DNA of 64,000 bases from Allorhizobium ampelinum S4 (GCF_000016285.1 NC_011989.1:3449001-3513000), one strand, 5' to 3'. Counted from the first letter of the stretch, positions 34,389-44,139 are shown. Numbers and translations: made by a program. Notes: generated from the letters alone by a model not told the origin.

Positions 34389-35552
34389 TCACATTTCAGC
34401 AATGCGGGCTGCATGCGCTTCGAGATATTCACGGCTACGCATCTCAAACAGCCGCGATGCTGTCCGGTCGAATTCGAACCCTTCGGTTCCTTTTCTCGCC
34501 GTCAACAAGGCTTCGGGCTCAGCGGCTGCGCTAGCATGCACCCGGACATGATGGTCGTAAAGCGCGTCGATCAGGATGATGAAGCGCTTCGTCTGATTGC
34601 GTTTTTCAGGTCCAAGATAAGGAATATGGTCGATGAAAATAGTGTGAAAGCGGTCGGCAAGCGCCAGGTAATCGGAGGCACCCAGCGGCTGCTCGCAAAG
34701 CTCGGCAAACGTGAAGCGCGCCATTTTTCCAACGGCTCGCCTCACCGGCAAAAGCCTGCCTTTCATCTCGATATCCAGCGGCTTTTCAAGACGGCCTGCG
34801 GTCATCATTTTCCAGGCGCGGTCCATTTCCCGATCCGCTACAGCATCGGCCGGAGAAAGATAGATCGGAAGCTGATCGGCCTTTTCCAGCCGGTAATCGG
34901 TCGGCGAATCGAGCGAGAGGATCTCGACATATTGTTTGAGCAAGCCGATGAACGGCACAAACAGACCCCGATTCAGCCCATCCGGATAGAGATTGTCCGG
35001 CTCAACGTTAGAGGTCGCCACCAGAATGCAGCCACGGGCGAAAAGTTCGGTAAACAACCGCGACAGGATCATCGCATCGGCGATATCGGTAACGGTGAAT
35101 TCATCGAAGCACAAAAGCCCGGCTTCAGCAGCCAGTTGCTCCGCAACCGGCGGCACGGGGTCGGCCTGTTTTGTCTCGCCATTTTTGAGTTTCTGCCGAT
35201 GGATGTGAATGCGATTATGCACATCGGCCATGAATTCGTGAAAATGCGCGCGCCGCTTCTTTTCCACGGGCGCCATGCGAAAGAACAGGTCCATCAGCAT
35301 GGTTTTGCCACGCCCGACGCTGCCATGCACATAAAGCCCCATGATTTTGGTTTGGGGCGCGCGATGCCGTGCGAAGATCCAGCCAAGCGCCGAGGACTTT
35401 TTCGCTGGCTTGCGTTCTTTCAATTGAAGCAGGACTCGATCAAGCCGGGCTGCGACCGCCATCTGGGCGGGGTCGGCCATCAGCTCCCCCGACAGGGTCC
35501 GCGCCTTCAAATCCTCGCTGACGCTGAGGGCATAATCGGGCACAGGCTGCAT
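34389..35552 (-). CDS. zapE: AFG1-family ATPase ZapE
   Basis: AAA-like ATPase related to yeast Afg1 and E. coli ZapE, which acts at the division ring; 387 residues. Walker A GSVGRGKT at 77-84, followed by FHEFMADVHNRIH, Walker B LLCFDEFTVTDIADAMIL, sensor-like VATSNVEPDNLYPDGLNR, and the C-terminal RFTFAELCEQPLGASDYLAL. Fits family length. It lies upstream of mdh on the same strand with about 180 bases between, so mdh probably has its own promoter. Confidence 0.93.
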   Translation of the reverse strand: MQPVPDYALSVSEDLKARTLSGELMADPAQMAVAARLDRVLLQLKERKPAKKSSALGWIFARHRAPQTKIMGLYVHGSVGRGKTMLMDLFFRMAPVEKKRRAHFHEFMADVHNRIHIHRQKLKNGETKQADPVPPVAEQLAAEAGLLCFDEFTVTDIADAMILSRLFTELFARGCILVATSNVEPDNLYPDGLNRGLFVPFIGLLKQYVEILSLDSPTDYRLEKADQLPIYLSPADAVADREMDRAWKMMTAGRLEKPLDIEMKGRLLPVRRAVGKMARFTFAELCEQPLGASDYLALADRFHTIFIDHIPYLGPEKRNQTKRFIILIDALYDHHVRVHASAAAEPEALLTARKGTEGFEFDRTASRLFEMRSREYLEAHAARIAEM

Positions 35553-35635
35553 GTCGAACTCCGCGGAGGATATAGGCCCGCCCCTATTGCATCAAAGGGC
35601 AGAAATCAGAATGAAGGGTGGCTCAGCCCACCCTT

Positions 35636-36148
35636 TTACCGGCTGAGGCTGACAGGCTGGCCAGCGCTGGTGGAGCCGTTGAAGCGATTGTCTGCTGTCT
35701 TGTAGAGAGTGCCGATCACATTGCCGTCGCGATCCTTCAGCATCAACTGCTTGTTGGCGACGTCCCAGGCGCCCATCGTCGTCAGCGGGCCGACGCAACC
35801 GCGTGTACCGCCGCGCGATCCACCACCCAGATTGGTGAGGGTCAGGAACATGTCGCAGCTGGATTGGCCATTGGCCACACGCCAATTGCCAACCATCTGT
35901 TCCTTGGTGAAATCGAGAGAGCTACCCGGCGGCGGCGCATTCGGTGTCAAGGCAGCGCTCTGGTTAGACGTGGGAGCGACCGGAAACTGGCTCGCACCTG
36001 GAGGCGGCAATTGCCCCGATTGAACCTGAGGCACCGGTTGCGCCTGCAAAGGCGGCAGTGACGAGGAACCGTAATCGCTTGACGTACGCTGACACCCGGC
36101 AAGAGAAAGCACGACCATCAAACCCGTCGCCGCAAATTTCAGTTTCAT
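35636..36148 (-). CDS. Omp19-like outer-membrane lipoprotein with AprI/Inh protease-inhibitor domain
   Basis: A 170-residue lipoprotein. Signal peptide with lipobox LSLAGC, lipidated Cys19; a Pro/Gln/Ser-rich linker (20-78); and a C-terminal Inh-type beta-barrel (about 80-170) with Cys98 and Cys118 placed for the expected disulfide. The C-terminal segment [16 protein letters not shown] closely parallels the end of Brucella Omp19 (RFDG..TGGQAVTLSR), as does the overall layout. Omp19 is an outer-membrane lipoprotein that inhibits host proteases; a related periplasmic or surface inhibitor role is inferred. Single-gene unit between sdhB and zapE. Confidence 0.88.
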   Translation of the reverse strand: MKLKFAATGLMVVLSLAGCQRTSSDYGSSSLPPLQAQPVPQVQSGQLPPPGASQFPVAPTSNQSAALTPNAPPPGSSLDFTKEQMVGNWRVANGQSSCDMFLTLTNLGGGSRGGTRGCVGPLTTMGAWDVANKQLMLKDRDGNVIGTLYKTADNRFNGSTSAGQPVSLSR

Positions 36149-36538
36149 CCTAACACTCCCGGTTGCTTCATCATCGTCAGCTTTCGCCTTTCAGCGGCAG
36201 CTATCTTGCACCAAACGCCCGGAAACTAGCGCCAAAGCTGGTTTGAAATCAAGGCAGAAGCCTCTTCAACGGCAAGCAAATAGCGGGTTTGCGTCCAGAA
36301 GATCGATATTTTCATTACAAAACCGCGTGAGATGCAGCCAATAGCACCGCCAGAGACTGTCGCAACCGCGACAGCAGCCCGCCCGCGCCACTCACATGAT
36401 GAGACATTGAAGATGGATCATCCTGTCTCTTTTGCAAATATCTCAAGCAAGCAATGCATTTGAGATATTTGGAATGCCTTCAAGGCGAGGATGCCTGAGC
36501 ATCTTCGCCTTGGGCTTGACCACGTCGGGCAACCTGCG
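36149..36538. other. Intergenic region between sdhB and the Omp19-like gene
   Basis: About 390 bases with no gene. The end near 36149-36300 should hold the promoter of the lipoprotein gene. The end near sdhB holds two consecutive hairpins (36435-36512). Between them I see only unremarkable sequence. Confidence 0.5.
36435..36512 (-). terminator. Tandem hairpins downstream of sdhB
   Basis: First on the minus strand, 26 bases after the sdhB stop: a 14-bp stem with one wobble, CAAGGCGAGGATGC/GCATCTTCGCCTTG (36481-36494 with 36499-36512) and a CTGA loop. Then an AT-rich 12-bp perfect stem CAAATATCTCAA/TTGAGATATTTG (36435-36446 with 36460-36471). Neither has a long T-run, but together they are the likely 3' end of the sdh transcript. 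Confidence 0.6.
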
Positions 36539-37318
36539 TCAAACGCGGCGCTCGACCATCATTTTCTTGATTTCGGCAATCGCCTTGGCCGGATTGAGGC
36601 CCTTTGGACAGACTTGCGCGCAATTCATGATCGTATGGCAGCGATAGAGCCGGAAGGGATCTTCCAGATTATCCAGTCGCTCGCCCTTGGCCTCGTCACG
36701 GCTGTCGATCAACCAGCGATAGGCTTGCAGCAGCACGGCTGGGCCGAGATAGCGGTCGCCATTCCACCAATAGCTCGGGCAAGACGTCGAGCAGCAAGCG
36801 CAGAGAATGCACTCATAAAGGCCGTCCAGCTTCTGCCGGTCGTCATGGCTCTGCTTCCATTCCTTAACCGGCGTCGGAGACACCGTTTTCAGCCAGGGCT
36901 CGATAGAGCGGTGCTGGGCATAGAAGTTTGTCAGGTCGGGAACCAGATCCTTGACCACAGGCATATGCGGCAGAGGATAGACCTTCACGGTCCCCTTCAC
37001 CTCGTCGGTACCCTTGGTGCAGGCCAGCGTGTTGGTGCCATCGATATTCATCGCGCAGGAGCCGCAAATGCCCTCACGACAGGACCGGCGGAACGTCAGC
37101 GTCGGATCGATCTTGTTCTTGATATAGAGAAGACCGTCGAGAACCATCGGACCGCAATCGTCCATATCGACATAATAGGTGTCGAGGCTTGGATTTTTGT
37201 CGTCATCGGGGCTCCAGCGATAGATCTGGTATTCCCGCAGGTTCTTGGCACCTGAAGGCTTTGGCCAGACCTTGCCCGGCTTGATCTGAGAATTCTTGGG
37301 AAGCGTCAGTTCAACCAT
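36539..37318 (-). CDS. sdhB: Succinate dehydrogenase iron-sulfur subunit
   Basis: Carries electrons from SdhA FADH2 to ubiquinone; 259 residues. N-terminal [2Fe-2S] ligands in [12 protein letters not shown] with the later Cys in NTLACTK; C-terminal [4Fe-4S] and [3Fe-4S] ligands in [17 protein letters not shown] and [26 protein letters not shown] lies 8 bases before the ATG. Last gene of sdhC-sdhD-sdhA-sdhB, 15 bases after sdhA. Confidence 0.98.
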   Translation of the reverse strand: MVELTLPKNSQIKPGKVWPKPSGAKNLREYQIYRWSPDDDKNPSLDTYYVDMDDCGPMVLDGLLYIKNKIDPTLTFRRSCREGICGSCAMNIDGTNTLACTKGTDEVKGTVKVYPLPHMPVVKDLVPDLTNFYAQHRSIEPWLKTVSPTPVKEWKQSHDDRQKLDGLYECILCACCSTSCPSYWWNGDRYLGPAVLLQAYRWLIDSRDEAKGERLDNLEDPFRLYRCHTIMNCAQVCPKGLNPAKAIAEIKKMMVERRV

Positions 37319-37333
37319 GTCGATATCCTCACA

Positions 37334-39190
37334 TCAATAAACGCGGGCCTTGGGCTCGATCTTCTTGGGATCGATCCCATCAGCCAGAAGCTCGGTGTGT
37401 ACAGGACGGTAATCCAGCTTCACATCGCCGGCTTCATTGACCCAGGCCAGTGTGTGCTTGCGCCAGTTGACGTCGTCGCGACCACCATAAGGGCCGTCAA
37501 CAAAATCCTCGCGGGCATGCGAACCACGGCTTTCCTTGCGGGCTTCTGCGCCATAAACCGTGGTAATGGCATTGGCCATCAGATTGTGCAGTTCCAGCGT
37601 TTCCACCAGATCGGAATTCCACACCAGCGACCGGTCCGTGACCTTGATGTCGGGCATTTCCTTCCAGATTTCCGAGATCCGACGGCAACCACTTTCCAGG
37701 GCTTCCTGGGTGCGGAACACCGCAGCATCTTCCTGCATGGCGCGCTGCATCTTGTCACGCAGCACGGCTGTTGGCGTCGAGCCGCTGGAATGGCGGATGG
37801 CGTCAAACCGTTCCATGATCTTATCACAGGCAGCGACGTTCAGCGCCGGAATTGGCGAGACCCGGTCGATGACCTCGGCGGCACGGATGGCCGCAGCACG
37901 GCCAAACACCACGAGGTCGATCAGTGAGTTGGAGCCAAGACGATTGGCCCCATGCACCGAAGCGCAACCGGCTTCACCGACAGCCATCAGGCCGGGTGCG
38001 ATCCGCTCGGGGTTTTCAGCATCGGCGTTCAGCACTTCGCCCCAGTAATTGGTCGGAATGCCACCCATATTGTAGTGAACGGTCGGCAGAACCGGGATCG
38101 GTTCGCGGGTCACATCGACGCCGGCAAAAATCTTGGCGCTCTCGGAAATGCCCGGCAGGCGCTCATGCAGAACGGCGGGATCGAGATGGTCGAGATGCAG
38201 GTAGATATGGTCCTTGTTCTTGCCAACGCCGCGGCCCTCGCGGATTTCCAAAGTCATGCAGCGCGAAACCACGTCACGCGAGGCAAGATCCTTGGCCGAT
38301 GGGGCATAGCGTTCCATGAAACGCTCACCCTCGGAATTGACCAGATAGCCGCCTTCGCCGCGCGCGCCTTCGGTGATCAGACAGCCAGCACCGTAAATAC
38401 CGGTCGGGTGGAACTGAACGAATTCCATGTCCTGAAGCGGCAGACCGGCGCGGGCAATCATGCCGCCGCCATCACCGGTGCAGGTATGAGCCGACGTTGC
38501 CGAGAAATAGGCGCGGCCGTAACCGCCGGTCGCCAGCACCACCATCTTGGCGGAGAAGCGATGGATCGTGCCGTCATCGAGGTTCCAGGCCACGACGCCG
38601 GTGCAACGGCCATCCTCGGCCATGATCAGGTCGAGGGCGAAATATTCGATGAAGAATTCGGCATTATGCTTCAGGGATTGACCGTAAAGCGTATGCAGAA
38701 TGGCGTGGCCGGTCCGGTCGGCGGCAGCACAAGTGCGCTGTACCGGCGGGCCTTCGCCGTAATTCTGCATATGGCCGCCGAACGGACGCTGATAGATTTT
38801 GCCTTCTTCGTTACGCGAGAAGGGCACGCCGTAATGTTCCAGCTCATAGACAGCCTTTGGCGCTTCCATGGCCAGATATTGCATGGCGTCCACGTCACCC
38901 AGCCAGTCCGAGCCTTTGACGGTATCGTAAAGATGCCACTGCCAGCAGTCTGGCGTCATGTTGTTGAGCGAAGCGGCAATGCCGCCTTGGGCTGCAACCG
39001 TGTGGGAGCGGGTCGGGAAAACCTTGGTGATACAGGCGGTCTTGAAACCCTGCTCGGCCATGCCGAGCGTGGCGCGCAGGCCAGCGCCACCGGCGCCGAC
39101 AACGACCACGTCATAAGCGTGATCGACATAGGTATAACTGCGGCCATTGATGGTTGGGCCGGCCTTGGAAGAAGAACTTGTCGCTGCCAT
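37334..39190 (-). CDS. sdhA: Succinate dehydrogenase flavoprotein subunit
   Basis: Oxidises succinate to fumarate with covalent FAD; 618 residues. FAD motif [12 protein letters not shown] (29-40), flavin-attachment His in [14 protein letters not shown], the active-site segment [11 protein letters not shown], and C-terminal R-S-R-G-A-H-like [11 protein letters not shown]. The first 17 residues are a Ser-rich extension typical of alphaproteobacteria. AGGA lies 9 bases before the ATG. It starts 6 bases after sdhD. Confidence 0.98.
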   Translation of the reverse strand: MAATSSSSKAGPTINGRSYTYVDHAYDVVVVGAGGAGLRATLGMAEQGFKTACITKVFPTRSHTVAAQGGIAASLNNMTPDCWQWHLYDTVKGSDWLGDVDAMQYLAMEAPKAVYELEHYGVPFSRNEEGKIYQRPFGGHMQNYGEGPPVQRTCAAADRTGHAILHTLYGQSLKHNAEFFIEYFALDLIMAEDGRCTGVVAWNLDDGTIHRFSAKMVVLATGGYGRAYFSATSAHTCTGDGGGMIARAGLPLQDMEFVQFHPTGIYGAGCLITEGARGEGGYLVNSEGERFMERYAPSAKDLASRDVVSRCMTLEIREGRGVGKNKDHIYLHLDHLDPAVLHERLPGISESAKIFAGVDVTREPIPVLPTVHYNMGGIPTNYWGEVLNADAENPERIAPGLMAVGEAGCASVHGANRLGSNSLIDLVVFGRAAAIRAAEVIDRVSPIPALNVAACDKIMERFDAIRHSSGSTPTAVLRDKMQRAMQEDAAVFRTQEALESGCRRISEIWKEMPDIKVTDRSLVWNSDLVETLELHNLMANAITTVYGAEARKESRGSHAREDFVDGPYGGRDDVNWRKHTLAWVNEAGDVKLDYRPVHTELLADGIDPKKIEPKARVY

Positions 39191-39196
39191 GATGAA

Positions 39197-39577
39197 TTAT
39201 CCTACAAACGCGATCTTGAGGATGGCGAAAAGACAGAGCGCACCCGTGATGACCACGAAAAATGTGTTGAGCATCATCAGCCCCATCTTCATAACTTCGT
39301 TATGAATATAGTCGGCGATGATTTCCTGCATGCCGATCTTCATGTGGATCAGGCCGGAAAGCACGACCAGTCCCATGATAACCGCCACGAGAGGGTTCGA
39401 CAAAGCGGACACGACATCGGCATAGGGTGCGCCGGCATGGGTCAGCATGAAAATGATGAAGAACAGCATGAGCGGCACGTTGGCGATGGCCGTCAGGCGC
39501 TGGCGCCAGAAATGTTCCGTGCCGTCCTTTGCGGAGCCGAGACCGCGAACTTTACCGAGCGGTGTACGCATATCCAT
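39197..39577 (-). CDS. sdhD: Succinate dehydrogenase membrane anchor SdhD
   Basis: A 126-residue membrane anchor with three helices (near 32-52, 60-82, 95-122) that, with SdhC, forms the ubiquinone and heme site. The pattern [18 protein letters not shown] contains the conserved His and Asp-Tyr of SdhD proteins. The N-terminal [20 protein letters not shown] is the usual cytoplasmic lead. GAGGGA lies upstream of the ATG. It starts 12 bases after sdhC. Confidence 0.95.
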   Translation of the reverse strand: MDMRTPLGKVRGLGSAKDGTEHFWRQRLTAIANVPLMLFFIIFMLTHAGAPYADVVSALSNPLVAVIMGLVVLSGLIHMKIGMQEIIADYIHNEVMKMGLMMLNTFFVVITGALCLFAILKIAFVG

Positions 39578-39589
39578 GATTAAAATCCC

Positions 39590-39982
39590 TCAGCGGATGA
39601 TGAACGCGACGACCCAGACCAGAACGGTCAGGACGACGGATGCAACGGCTGTCGCCTTGGCGAGCTTGGTGTTGAAGTGTTTCTCCAGACCATAGCCCAA
39701 GTCCCATGCGAAATGGCGCATGCCACCCAGCATGTGGTGGATCAGCGCCCAGCTGAAGCCGAACAGAATGATCTTGCCGATGAACGTCCCCATGAACCAG
39801 GAGACCCAATCGTAATAATCCGCTCCCGTCGAGGCGGCGATCAGCCACCAAGCAACCAGCGCGGTCCCAAAATACAAGGCTCCGCCGGTAATGCGATGCA
39901 CGATGGACATCAACATTGTCGGAACAAGCTTGTAGATTTGCAGATGCGGCGACAAAGGCCGTTGTTTTGTCACGTTCGCCAT
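39590..39982 (-). CDS. sdhC: Succinate dehydrogenase cytochrome b556 subunit SdhC
   Basis: A 130-residue membrane anchor. N-terminal signature RPLSPHLQIYKLVPTMLMSIVHRITG with the quinone-site Ser/Arg region, three membrane helices (near 25-48, 63-85, 105-128), and the heme-ligand motif HHMLGGMRH. GAGG is 5 bases before the ATG at 39982. First gene of the sdh operon; a TATA-like CCTATATCC occurs upstream near 40029-40037 but no good -35 partner was found. Confidence 0.95.
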   Translation of the reverse strand: MANVTKQRPLSPHLQIYKLVPTMLMSIVHRITGGALYFGTALVAWWLIAASTGADYYDWVSWFMGTFIGKIILFGFSWALIHHMLGGMRHFAWDLGYGLEKHFNTKLAKATAVASVVLTVLVWVVAFIIR

Positions 39983-40297
39983 CTCGTCCTCACGGCGTTC
40001 AAGTGCATTCCACCTTTGGAATGGAAGGGATATAGGGCGCTCCTTGATGGAGTGCAGTGCGTCAAATTGGACCTTTAATCCTCCGATTGATGCAGGACAA
40101 GGCGGATTTGAAACTGGCTTTCAATTTAATCGATTGGCAAGTCCCTGATCATGCGCCTCTCCAACCAAAGACGTACGGCGCGACAATAAACAGCAGTTCT
40201 TAAGAAAATCGACCAGATAGCTGGAATGACTTGATTTTCCCATGGTTCGAATTAATCTCTTATTAACCACGTTTTGATGGGGACCGGAGAAAAAACC
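39983..40297. other. Divergent intergenic region upstream of sdhC
   Basis: About 315 bases between the sdhC start and the small secreted-protein gene, which are divergent. It must hold the sdh promoter. No open frame, RNA gene or clear repeat was recognised. Confidence 0.5.
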
Positions 40298-40636
40298 TTG
40301 CCTGCCACTGGTAAAATCACCCGTATCAAAGCAGCCGCCCTGGCCCTGGCCTGCGGATGTTTGCTGGCCCAGGCCGCCTATGCGGGCGGCACAAATGATG
40401 GTTCCGCTTACCATGGCCAGCAGAGAAGGTCGCATACCGGTTCTGCGGCGGGATCGATCATCGGGATCGGCACCCCCGGTGGCACTTATACTTTCGGTGT
40501 TTCTGCCTGGCGCACCGATAGGAATGGCCAAAACTCCGCCCCTCTGGCTCCAAAGGCCAAGATCATCGACGTCAAAGCGCAGCTGGAAACCTCGCCCTGC
40601 ACATATGAAGCAGGTGTTTGCATCATACGCCCCTGA
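40298..40636 (+). CDS. Small secreted protein, unknown function
   Basis: A 112-residue protein I do not recognise. A basic N-region (KITRIK) and hydrophobic core (AAALALACGCLLAQAA) with AYA-GG at about 28-32 form a signal peptide, so the mature protein of about 80 residues is periplasmic or secreted. The mature part has a Gly/Thr-rich stretch (GSIIGIGTPGGTYTFG) and two cysteines near the C-terminus in SPCTYEAGVCIIRP that could form a disulfide. Start: TTG at 40298 has GGAG 8 bases upstream; an in-frame ATG at 40277 lacks a ribosome site and would lengthen the signal. Divergent from sdhC and convergent with the methyltransferase gene. Confidence 0.7.
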   Translation: MPATGKITRIKAAALALACGCLLAQAAYAGGTNDGSAYHGQQRRSHTGSAAGSIIGIGTPGGTYTFGVSAWRTDRNGQNSAPLAPKAKIIDVKAQLETSPCTYEAGVCIIRP

Positions 40637-40650
40637 CCGATGCGGACCCA

Positions 40651-41310
40651 TCAGCAAAACTTCCAGACGGTGGTTTTCTTCACCTCGCTGTCTTCAAGCA
40701 TCCGCGTGACCGGGACCTGATAGGTCGCCAAGGCCCGCATCCGATCAATCGGACAATAGCTTCGCCCGGGATCACCGATCAGAATATCGGTACCCTCGCC
40801 GCACAGCGTTGAAAACCAGGGTACCAGTCGGTCGGCAAAGCTCTTGTCGTAAAAAACGTCGCCAGCCAGGAGCAGGTCGGCATCCAGTGTCTGACCGATC
40901 AGATCCTTGCCCCAAAAGCCGAGTTCCACCCCGTTTTCAGCCGCATTGAGGGCAATTGCCGCCTGTACGAAAGGATCGATGTCCACGCACAGCACCGAAA
41001 CAGCACCAGCCTTGGCGGCGGCGATGGCAACGAGACCGGAACCACTGGCGAAATCCACCACACGCTTGCCCGCCACAAGCTGCGGATTGTCGAGGATATG
41101 ACGCGCCAAGCCCTGGCCGCCGGCCCAGGCAAAGGCCCAGAACGGCGGCGGCAGGCCGATTTCCGCCAGATCGTCCTCGGTTTTCAGCCAGAGATCATGA
41201 ACTTCACTGGCCAGATGCAGCCGGATTTCCGGCACATGCGGCGGAGCGATCAGATCGGTATTGTCGAGAATGAAGCGCCGGGGATCGATCTTCACAGGGG
41301 AAACGCTCAC
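40651..41310 (-). CDS. METTL20-like protein lysine methyltransferase (ETF-beta)
   Basis: A 219-residue class I SAM-dependent methyltransferase. PPFWAFAWAGGQGLARHI (55-72) precedes motif I VVDFASGSGLVAIAAAKAGA (about 84-103), the acidic motif VDIDP (about 110-114) and the post-motif LLLAGDVFYDKSF. This combination matches the METTL20 group, whose Agrobacterium member methylates lysines of electron-transfer flavoprotein beta. Ribosomal L11 methyltransferase is related but longer. The start is GTG at 41310, overlapping the EVE gene stop by 4 bases (GTGA), last in tsaD-gpsA-YciI-EVE-this gene. Confidence 0.8.
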   Translation of the reverse strand: MSVSPVKIDPRRFILDNTDLIAPPHVPEIRLHLASEVHDLWLKTEDDLAEIGLPPPFWAFAWAGGQGLARHILDNPQLVAGKRVVDFASGSGLVAIAAAKAGAVSVLCVDIDPFVQAAIALNAAENGVELGFWGKDLIGQTLDADLLLAGDVFYDKSFADRLVPWFSTLCGEGTDILIGDPGRSYCPIDRMRALATYQVPVTRMLEDSEVKKTTVWKFC

Positions 41311-41738
41311 ACCGGCGGGTTTTCAAGCCCGCCCATCCGGCAGATCTCGAAATATTCCTCCTCGGTCACCGGCTGCACCGAAAGCCGCATCGACGTCACC
41401 AGCGCCATCTGCGCCAGTTTCGGATTGGCCTTGACGTCCTTCAGGGTCACCGGTTTTGGCATATCCCGCACGGCGCGGATATCGACGCAGTCCCAACGAG
41501 CATCGCCCTCAGCGGTCGAATCAGGATGGGAGAGCGCGCAAACCTCTGTGATGCCGACCACTTCCAACCCCTCGTTGGAGTGGTAGAACAGGCCTTTGTC
41601 GCCTACCTGCATCGCCCGCATATTGTTGCGGGCCAGATAGTTGCGCACCCCGGTCCATTCGGTACCCGCCTCGCCCGCATCCTTCTGCATGGCCCAGGAC
41701 CACTTGAAAGGCTCGGATTTGTAAAGCCAGAAAGCCAT
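41307..41738 (-). CDS. EVE domain protein
   Basis: A 143-residue soluble protein that is a single EVE domain, related to PUA and YTH folds that bind modified nucleotides. Signatures: FWLYKSEP at the N-terminus, WTGVRNYLARNNMRAMQVGDKGLFYHS in the middle, and YFEICRMGG at the C-terminus. Role in bacteria is not settled; binding of modified RNA or DNA bases is suggested by the fold. Starts 5 bases after the YciI gene; an ATG three codons upstream is less likely. Confidence 0.9.
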   Translation of the reverse strand: MAFWLYKSEPFKWSWAMQKDAGEAGTEWTGVRNYLARNNMRAMQVGDKGLFYHSNEGLEVVGITEVCALSHPDSTAEGDARWDCVDIRAVRDMPKPVTLKDVKANPKLAQMALVTSMRLSVQPVTEEEYFEICRMGGLENPPV

Positions 41739-41743
41739 GCGTC

Positions 41744-42037
41744 TCATGCCTCAGGATTGTTGAAGACCCAGTTATAGGGCTTGATCTCGACGCTTTCGAA
41801 CAGTCCGGCCTTGGCATAGGGGTCCTCAGCAGCGATCGCCTTAGCGGCGGCGAGGTCATCGGCCTTGATCAGCAGCATCGAACCGCAGGGCTTGCCATCG
41901 GCATCCAGGAAAGGCCCGCCGATTTTCAACACCCCGTCGGCATTCAAGCCGTTCAGCCACTCCACATGCGGAGGGCGGGTCGCCATTCGAAGATCAAGAT
42001 GGTTGGGTTTATCGGCGCAGATCACGGCAAACAGCAT
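41744..42037 (-). CDS. YciI-family protein
   Basis: A 97-residue ferredoxin-like protein of the YciI group. MLFAVICADKPNHLDLRMATRP includes the conserved Asp and Arg; the pair HVEWL and GGPFLD hold the His and Asp thought to form a putative active site; C-terminal DPYAKAGLFESVEIKPYNW is typical. Biochemical function is unknown for most members. Directly follows gpsA in the same operon (18 bases). Confidence 0.9.
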   Translation of the reverse strand: MLFAVICADKPNHLDLRMATRPPHVEWLNGLNADGVLKIGGPFLDADGKPCGSMLLIKADDLAAAKAIAAEDPYAKAGLFESVEIKPYNWVFNNPEA

Positions 42038-42055
42038 GGCTCGTCTCCTCAAAAA

Positions 42056-43045
42056 TTATTCCGTGGTAATGGGGCGGGTCATCAGCGCATCAACCGCCCG
42101 GTCGATATCCAGCACACCATCGATGATGGCGGCAATGGCCTGGGTAATCGGCATGGCGATAGCGTGGTGTTCAGCAAGGCGGGCCGCGACGGCAGCCGCA
42201 AAGGCACCCTCGACCAAACCACCGCTGCCAAGCTGGCTTTGCTCGCCCTTGGCAAGGGAAATACCATAGCGCAGGTTGCGGGATTGATGGCTGGTGGCCG
42301 TCAACACCAGATCGCCAAGGCCCGACAGGCCGCGCACCGTATCCGCCTTGCCACCCATGGCGACGACCAGCCGCGACATTTCCGCAAGGCCACGCGCAAT
42401 CAACGCCGCACGGGCTGATTCGCCCAATCCCCGGCCCTCGACAATGCCGCAGGCTATCGCCAGCACATTCTTCAACGCTCCGCCCAATTGCACACCAATC
42501 CGGTCGTCGGCGGCATAAAGCCGGAATGTCCGGGTGGACAGCGTGCGGGCGAGTTCCTCGGCCATGTCAAGATTGTCAGCCGCCAGTGCCATCGCCGTCG
42601 GCAGGCCTCGGGCGATATCCATGGCAAAGCCTGGTCCTGACAGAACCGCGACGGGATGATGCGGCAATTTTTCTTCCAAAAGCTCGGTCAGCAGCCGGGA
42701 GCTTGCCCGGTCGATGCCCTTGGCGCAGGTCACGACCATAGCGTCGGCGGAAAGATAGGGACCATAGGTCGATGCGGCATCGGCCTGCGCCTGCGAGGGC
42801 ATGGCAAACAACACGATATCGGCATCGGCCAGCACATCCGGCTCGAAGGCGAATTCCAACCCGAAAGGCAAGGCGACACCCGGCAGAGCCGCATCATGCA
42901 TGCCATCGGTCCTGAGATCGGCCATCAAGGACGGATCACGGCCCAGCAAGGTCACTTTGGACCGGCCTTCCAGCGCCATGACAGCCGCCAGCGCCGTGCC
43001 GAAGGCTCCGGCACCGATGACCGCAATGTGATGCTGTCCACTCAT
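42056..43045 (-). CDS. gpsA: Glycerol-3-phosphate dehydrogenase (NAD(P)+)
   Basis: Reduces dihydroxyacetone phosphate to sn-glycerol-3-phosphate, the backbone of phospholipids; 329 residues. Rossmann motif [10 protein letters not shown] (11-20), middle segments VTCAKGID and [11 protein letters not shown], and catalytic-domain [16 protein letters not shown] with the active Lys, then [13 protein letters not shown]. Start overlaps the tsaD stop by 4 bases. gpsA next to tsaD is a widespread alphaproteobacterial arrangement. Confidence 0.96.
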   Translation of the reverse strand: MSGQHHIAVIGAGAFGTALAAVMALEGRSKVTLLGRDPSLMADLRTDGMHDAALPGVALPFGLEFAFEPDVLADADIVLFAMPSQAQADAASTYGPYLSADAMVVTCAKGIDRASSRLLTELLEEKLPHHPVAVLSGPGFAMDIARGLPTAMALAADNLDMAEELARTLSTRTFRLYAADDRIGVQLGGALKNVLAIACGIVEGRGLGESARAALIARGLAEMSRLVVAMGGKADTVRGLSGLGDLVLTATSHQSRNLRYGISLAKGEQSQLGSGGLVEGAFAAAVAARLAEHHAIAMPITQAIAAIIDGVLDIDRAVDALMTRPITTE

Positions 43046-44139
43046 GCTTTTGCGCCTCGCTTGCCGGAGCCAAGCAGGGTCGCCGCATTGGCGTCCAGCG
43101 GCCAGCGGGCGCGTGGCGAGACCGACAGGTCATCAGCCGGAAAGCCATGGGCCAGCCGCTCTAGCCCGGCCCAGGCGATCATTGCCGCATTGTCGGTGCA
43201 AAGATGATGCGGTGGCGCGATAAAGCGAAACCCATGCCGGTCGCAAAGCGTCTGCAAGGCAGCACGCAGCGCCTGATTGGCGGCGACGCCGCCAGCCACC
43301 ACCAGGGCTGGCTTGGCCTCAAGGCCCGGATATTCCGTATTGAACCGCTCCAGCCCCCGGCCGATCCGGTCGTCCATGGTGCGGGCGATGGCGCGCTGGA
43401 AAGAGGCGCAGATATCGGCGATATCCGCTTGGCTAACCGGCGCTGCCGCCTGTGCCGCCTGCCGCACCGCGGTCTTCAATCCAGAAAAGGAAAAATCCAG
43501 CCGCGCCTCGCCCACCAGCGGTCGCGGAAAATTGAAGCGTTTTTCGTTGCCATGAAGGGCGGCGCGCTCCACCGCCGGGCCACCCGGATAGGGAAGGCCG
43601 AGCAGCTTGGCGGTCTTGTCAAACGCCTCTCCGAGCGCATCGTCGATGGTGGTGCCCCAGCGCTGGTAATCGCCGACGCCGCGCACCAGAACCAATTGGG
43701 TATGACCACCTGAAACCAGCAGCATCAGATAGGGAAAGGCAACATTGTCCGTCAGCCGCGCCGTCAGCGCATGGCCTTCCAGATGGTTGATAGCAAAAAG
43801 CGGCTTTCCCGCCGCCCGGGCAATCGCCTTGCCGGTCATCAACCCGACGATCAACCCGCCGATCAGGCCGGGACCGGCGGTGGCCGCCACGGCATCGATA
43901 TCGCAAAGCCGGGTATCGGCCTTGGCCAGGGCCTCTTCCACCAGCGTATCCAGCGCCTCGACATGGGCGCGGGCGGCGATTTCCGGCACGACGCCGCCAT
44001 AGACGCTGTGTTCGTCCAGCTGGCTCAACACCACATCGGACACGATTTCGCCGCGCCCATCATCATGGCGCAGAACGATAGCGGCTGCGGTTTCATCGCA
44101 GCTGGTTTCGATGCCGAGAATCTTCAAAGGACCTGTCAT
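43042..44139 (-). CDS. tsaD: tRNA threonylcarbamoyladenosine transferase TsaD
   Basis: Metalloenzyme transferring the threonylcarbamoyl group to A37 of ANN-decoding tRNAs; 365 residues. N-terminal [15 protein letters not shown] (8-22), metal ligands His119 and His123 in [12 protein letters not shown], nucleotide segments GGHTQLVLV and [16 protein letters not shown], and the third ligand Asp in [12 protein letters not shown]. The ATG at 44139 places the family motif 7 residues from the start. An ATG at 44187 with GGAGG 11 bases upstream would add 16 residues and is possible. Divergent from hemC, first gene of its operon. Confidence 0.95.
   Translation of the reverse strand: MTGPLKILGIETSCDETAAAIVLRHDDGRGEIVSDVVLSQLDEHSVYGGVVPEIAARAHVEALDTLVEEALAKADTRLCDIDAVAATAGPGLIGGLIVGLMTGKAIARAAGKPLFAINHLEGHALTARLTDNVAFPYLMLLVSGGHTQLVLVRGVGDYQRWGTTIDDALGEAFDKTAKLLGLPYPGGPAVERAALHGNEKRFNFPRPLVGEARLDFSFSGLKTAVRQAAQAAAPVSQADIADICASFQRAIARTMDDRIGRGLERFNTEYPGLEAKPALVVAGGVAANQALRAALQTLCDRHGFRFIAPPHHLCTDNAAMIAWAGLERLAHGFPADDLSVSPRARWPLDANAATLLGSGKRGAKA

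Noticed and set aside
37952..39583. Open frame of more than 500 codons on the plus strand opposite sdhA and sdhD
   Set aside because: Antisense shadow of highly conserved genes; no ribosome site and composition typical of reverse-frame reading.
40007..40080. Possible sdhC promoter with TTTGAC and CTATAT
   Set aside because: The two boxes are about 25 bases apart on the minus strand, too far for a housekeeping promoter.
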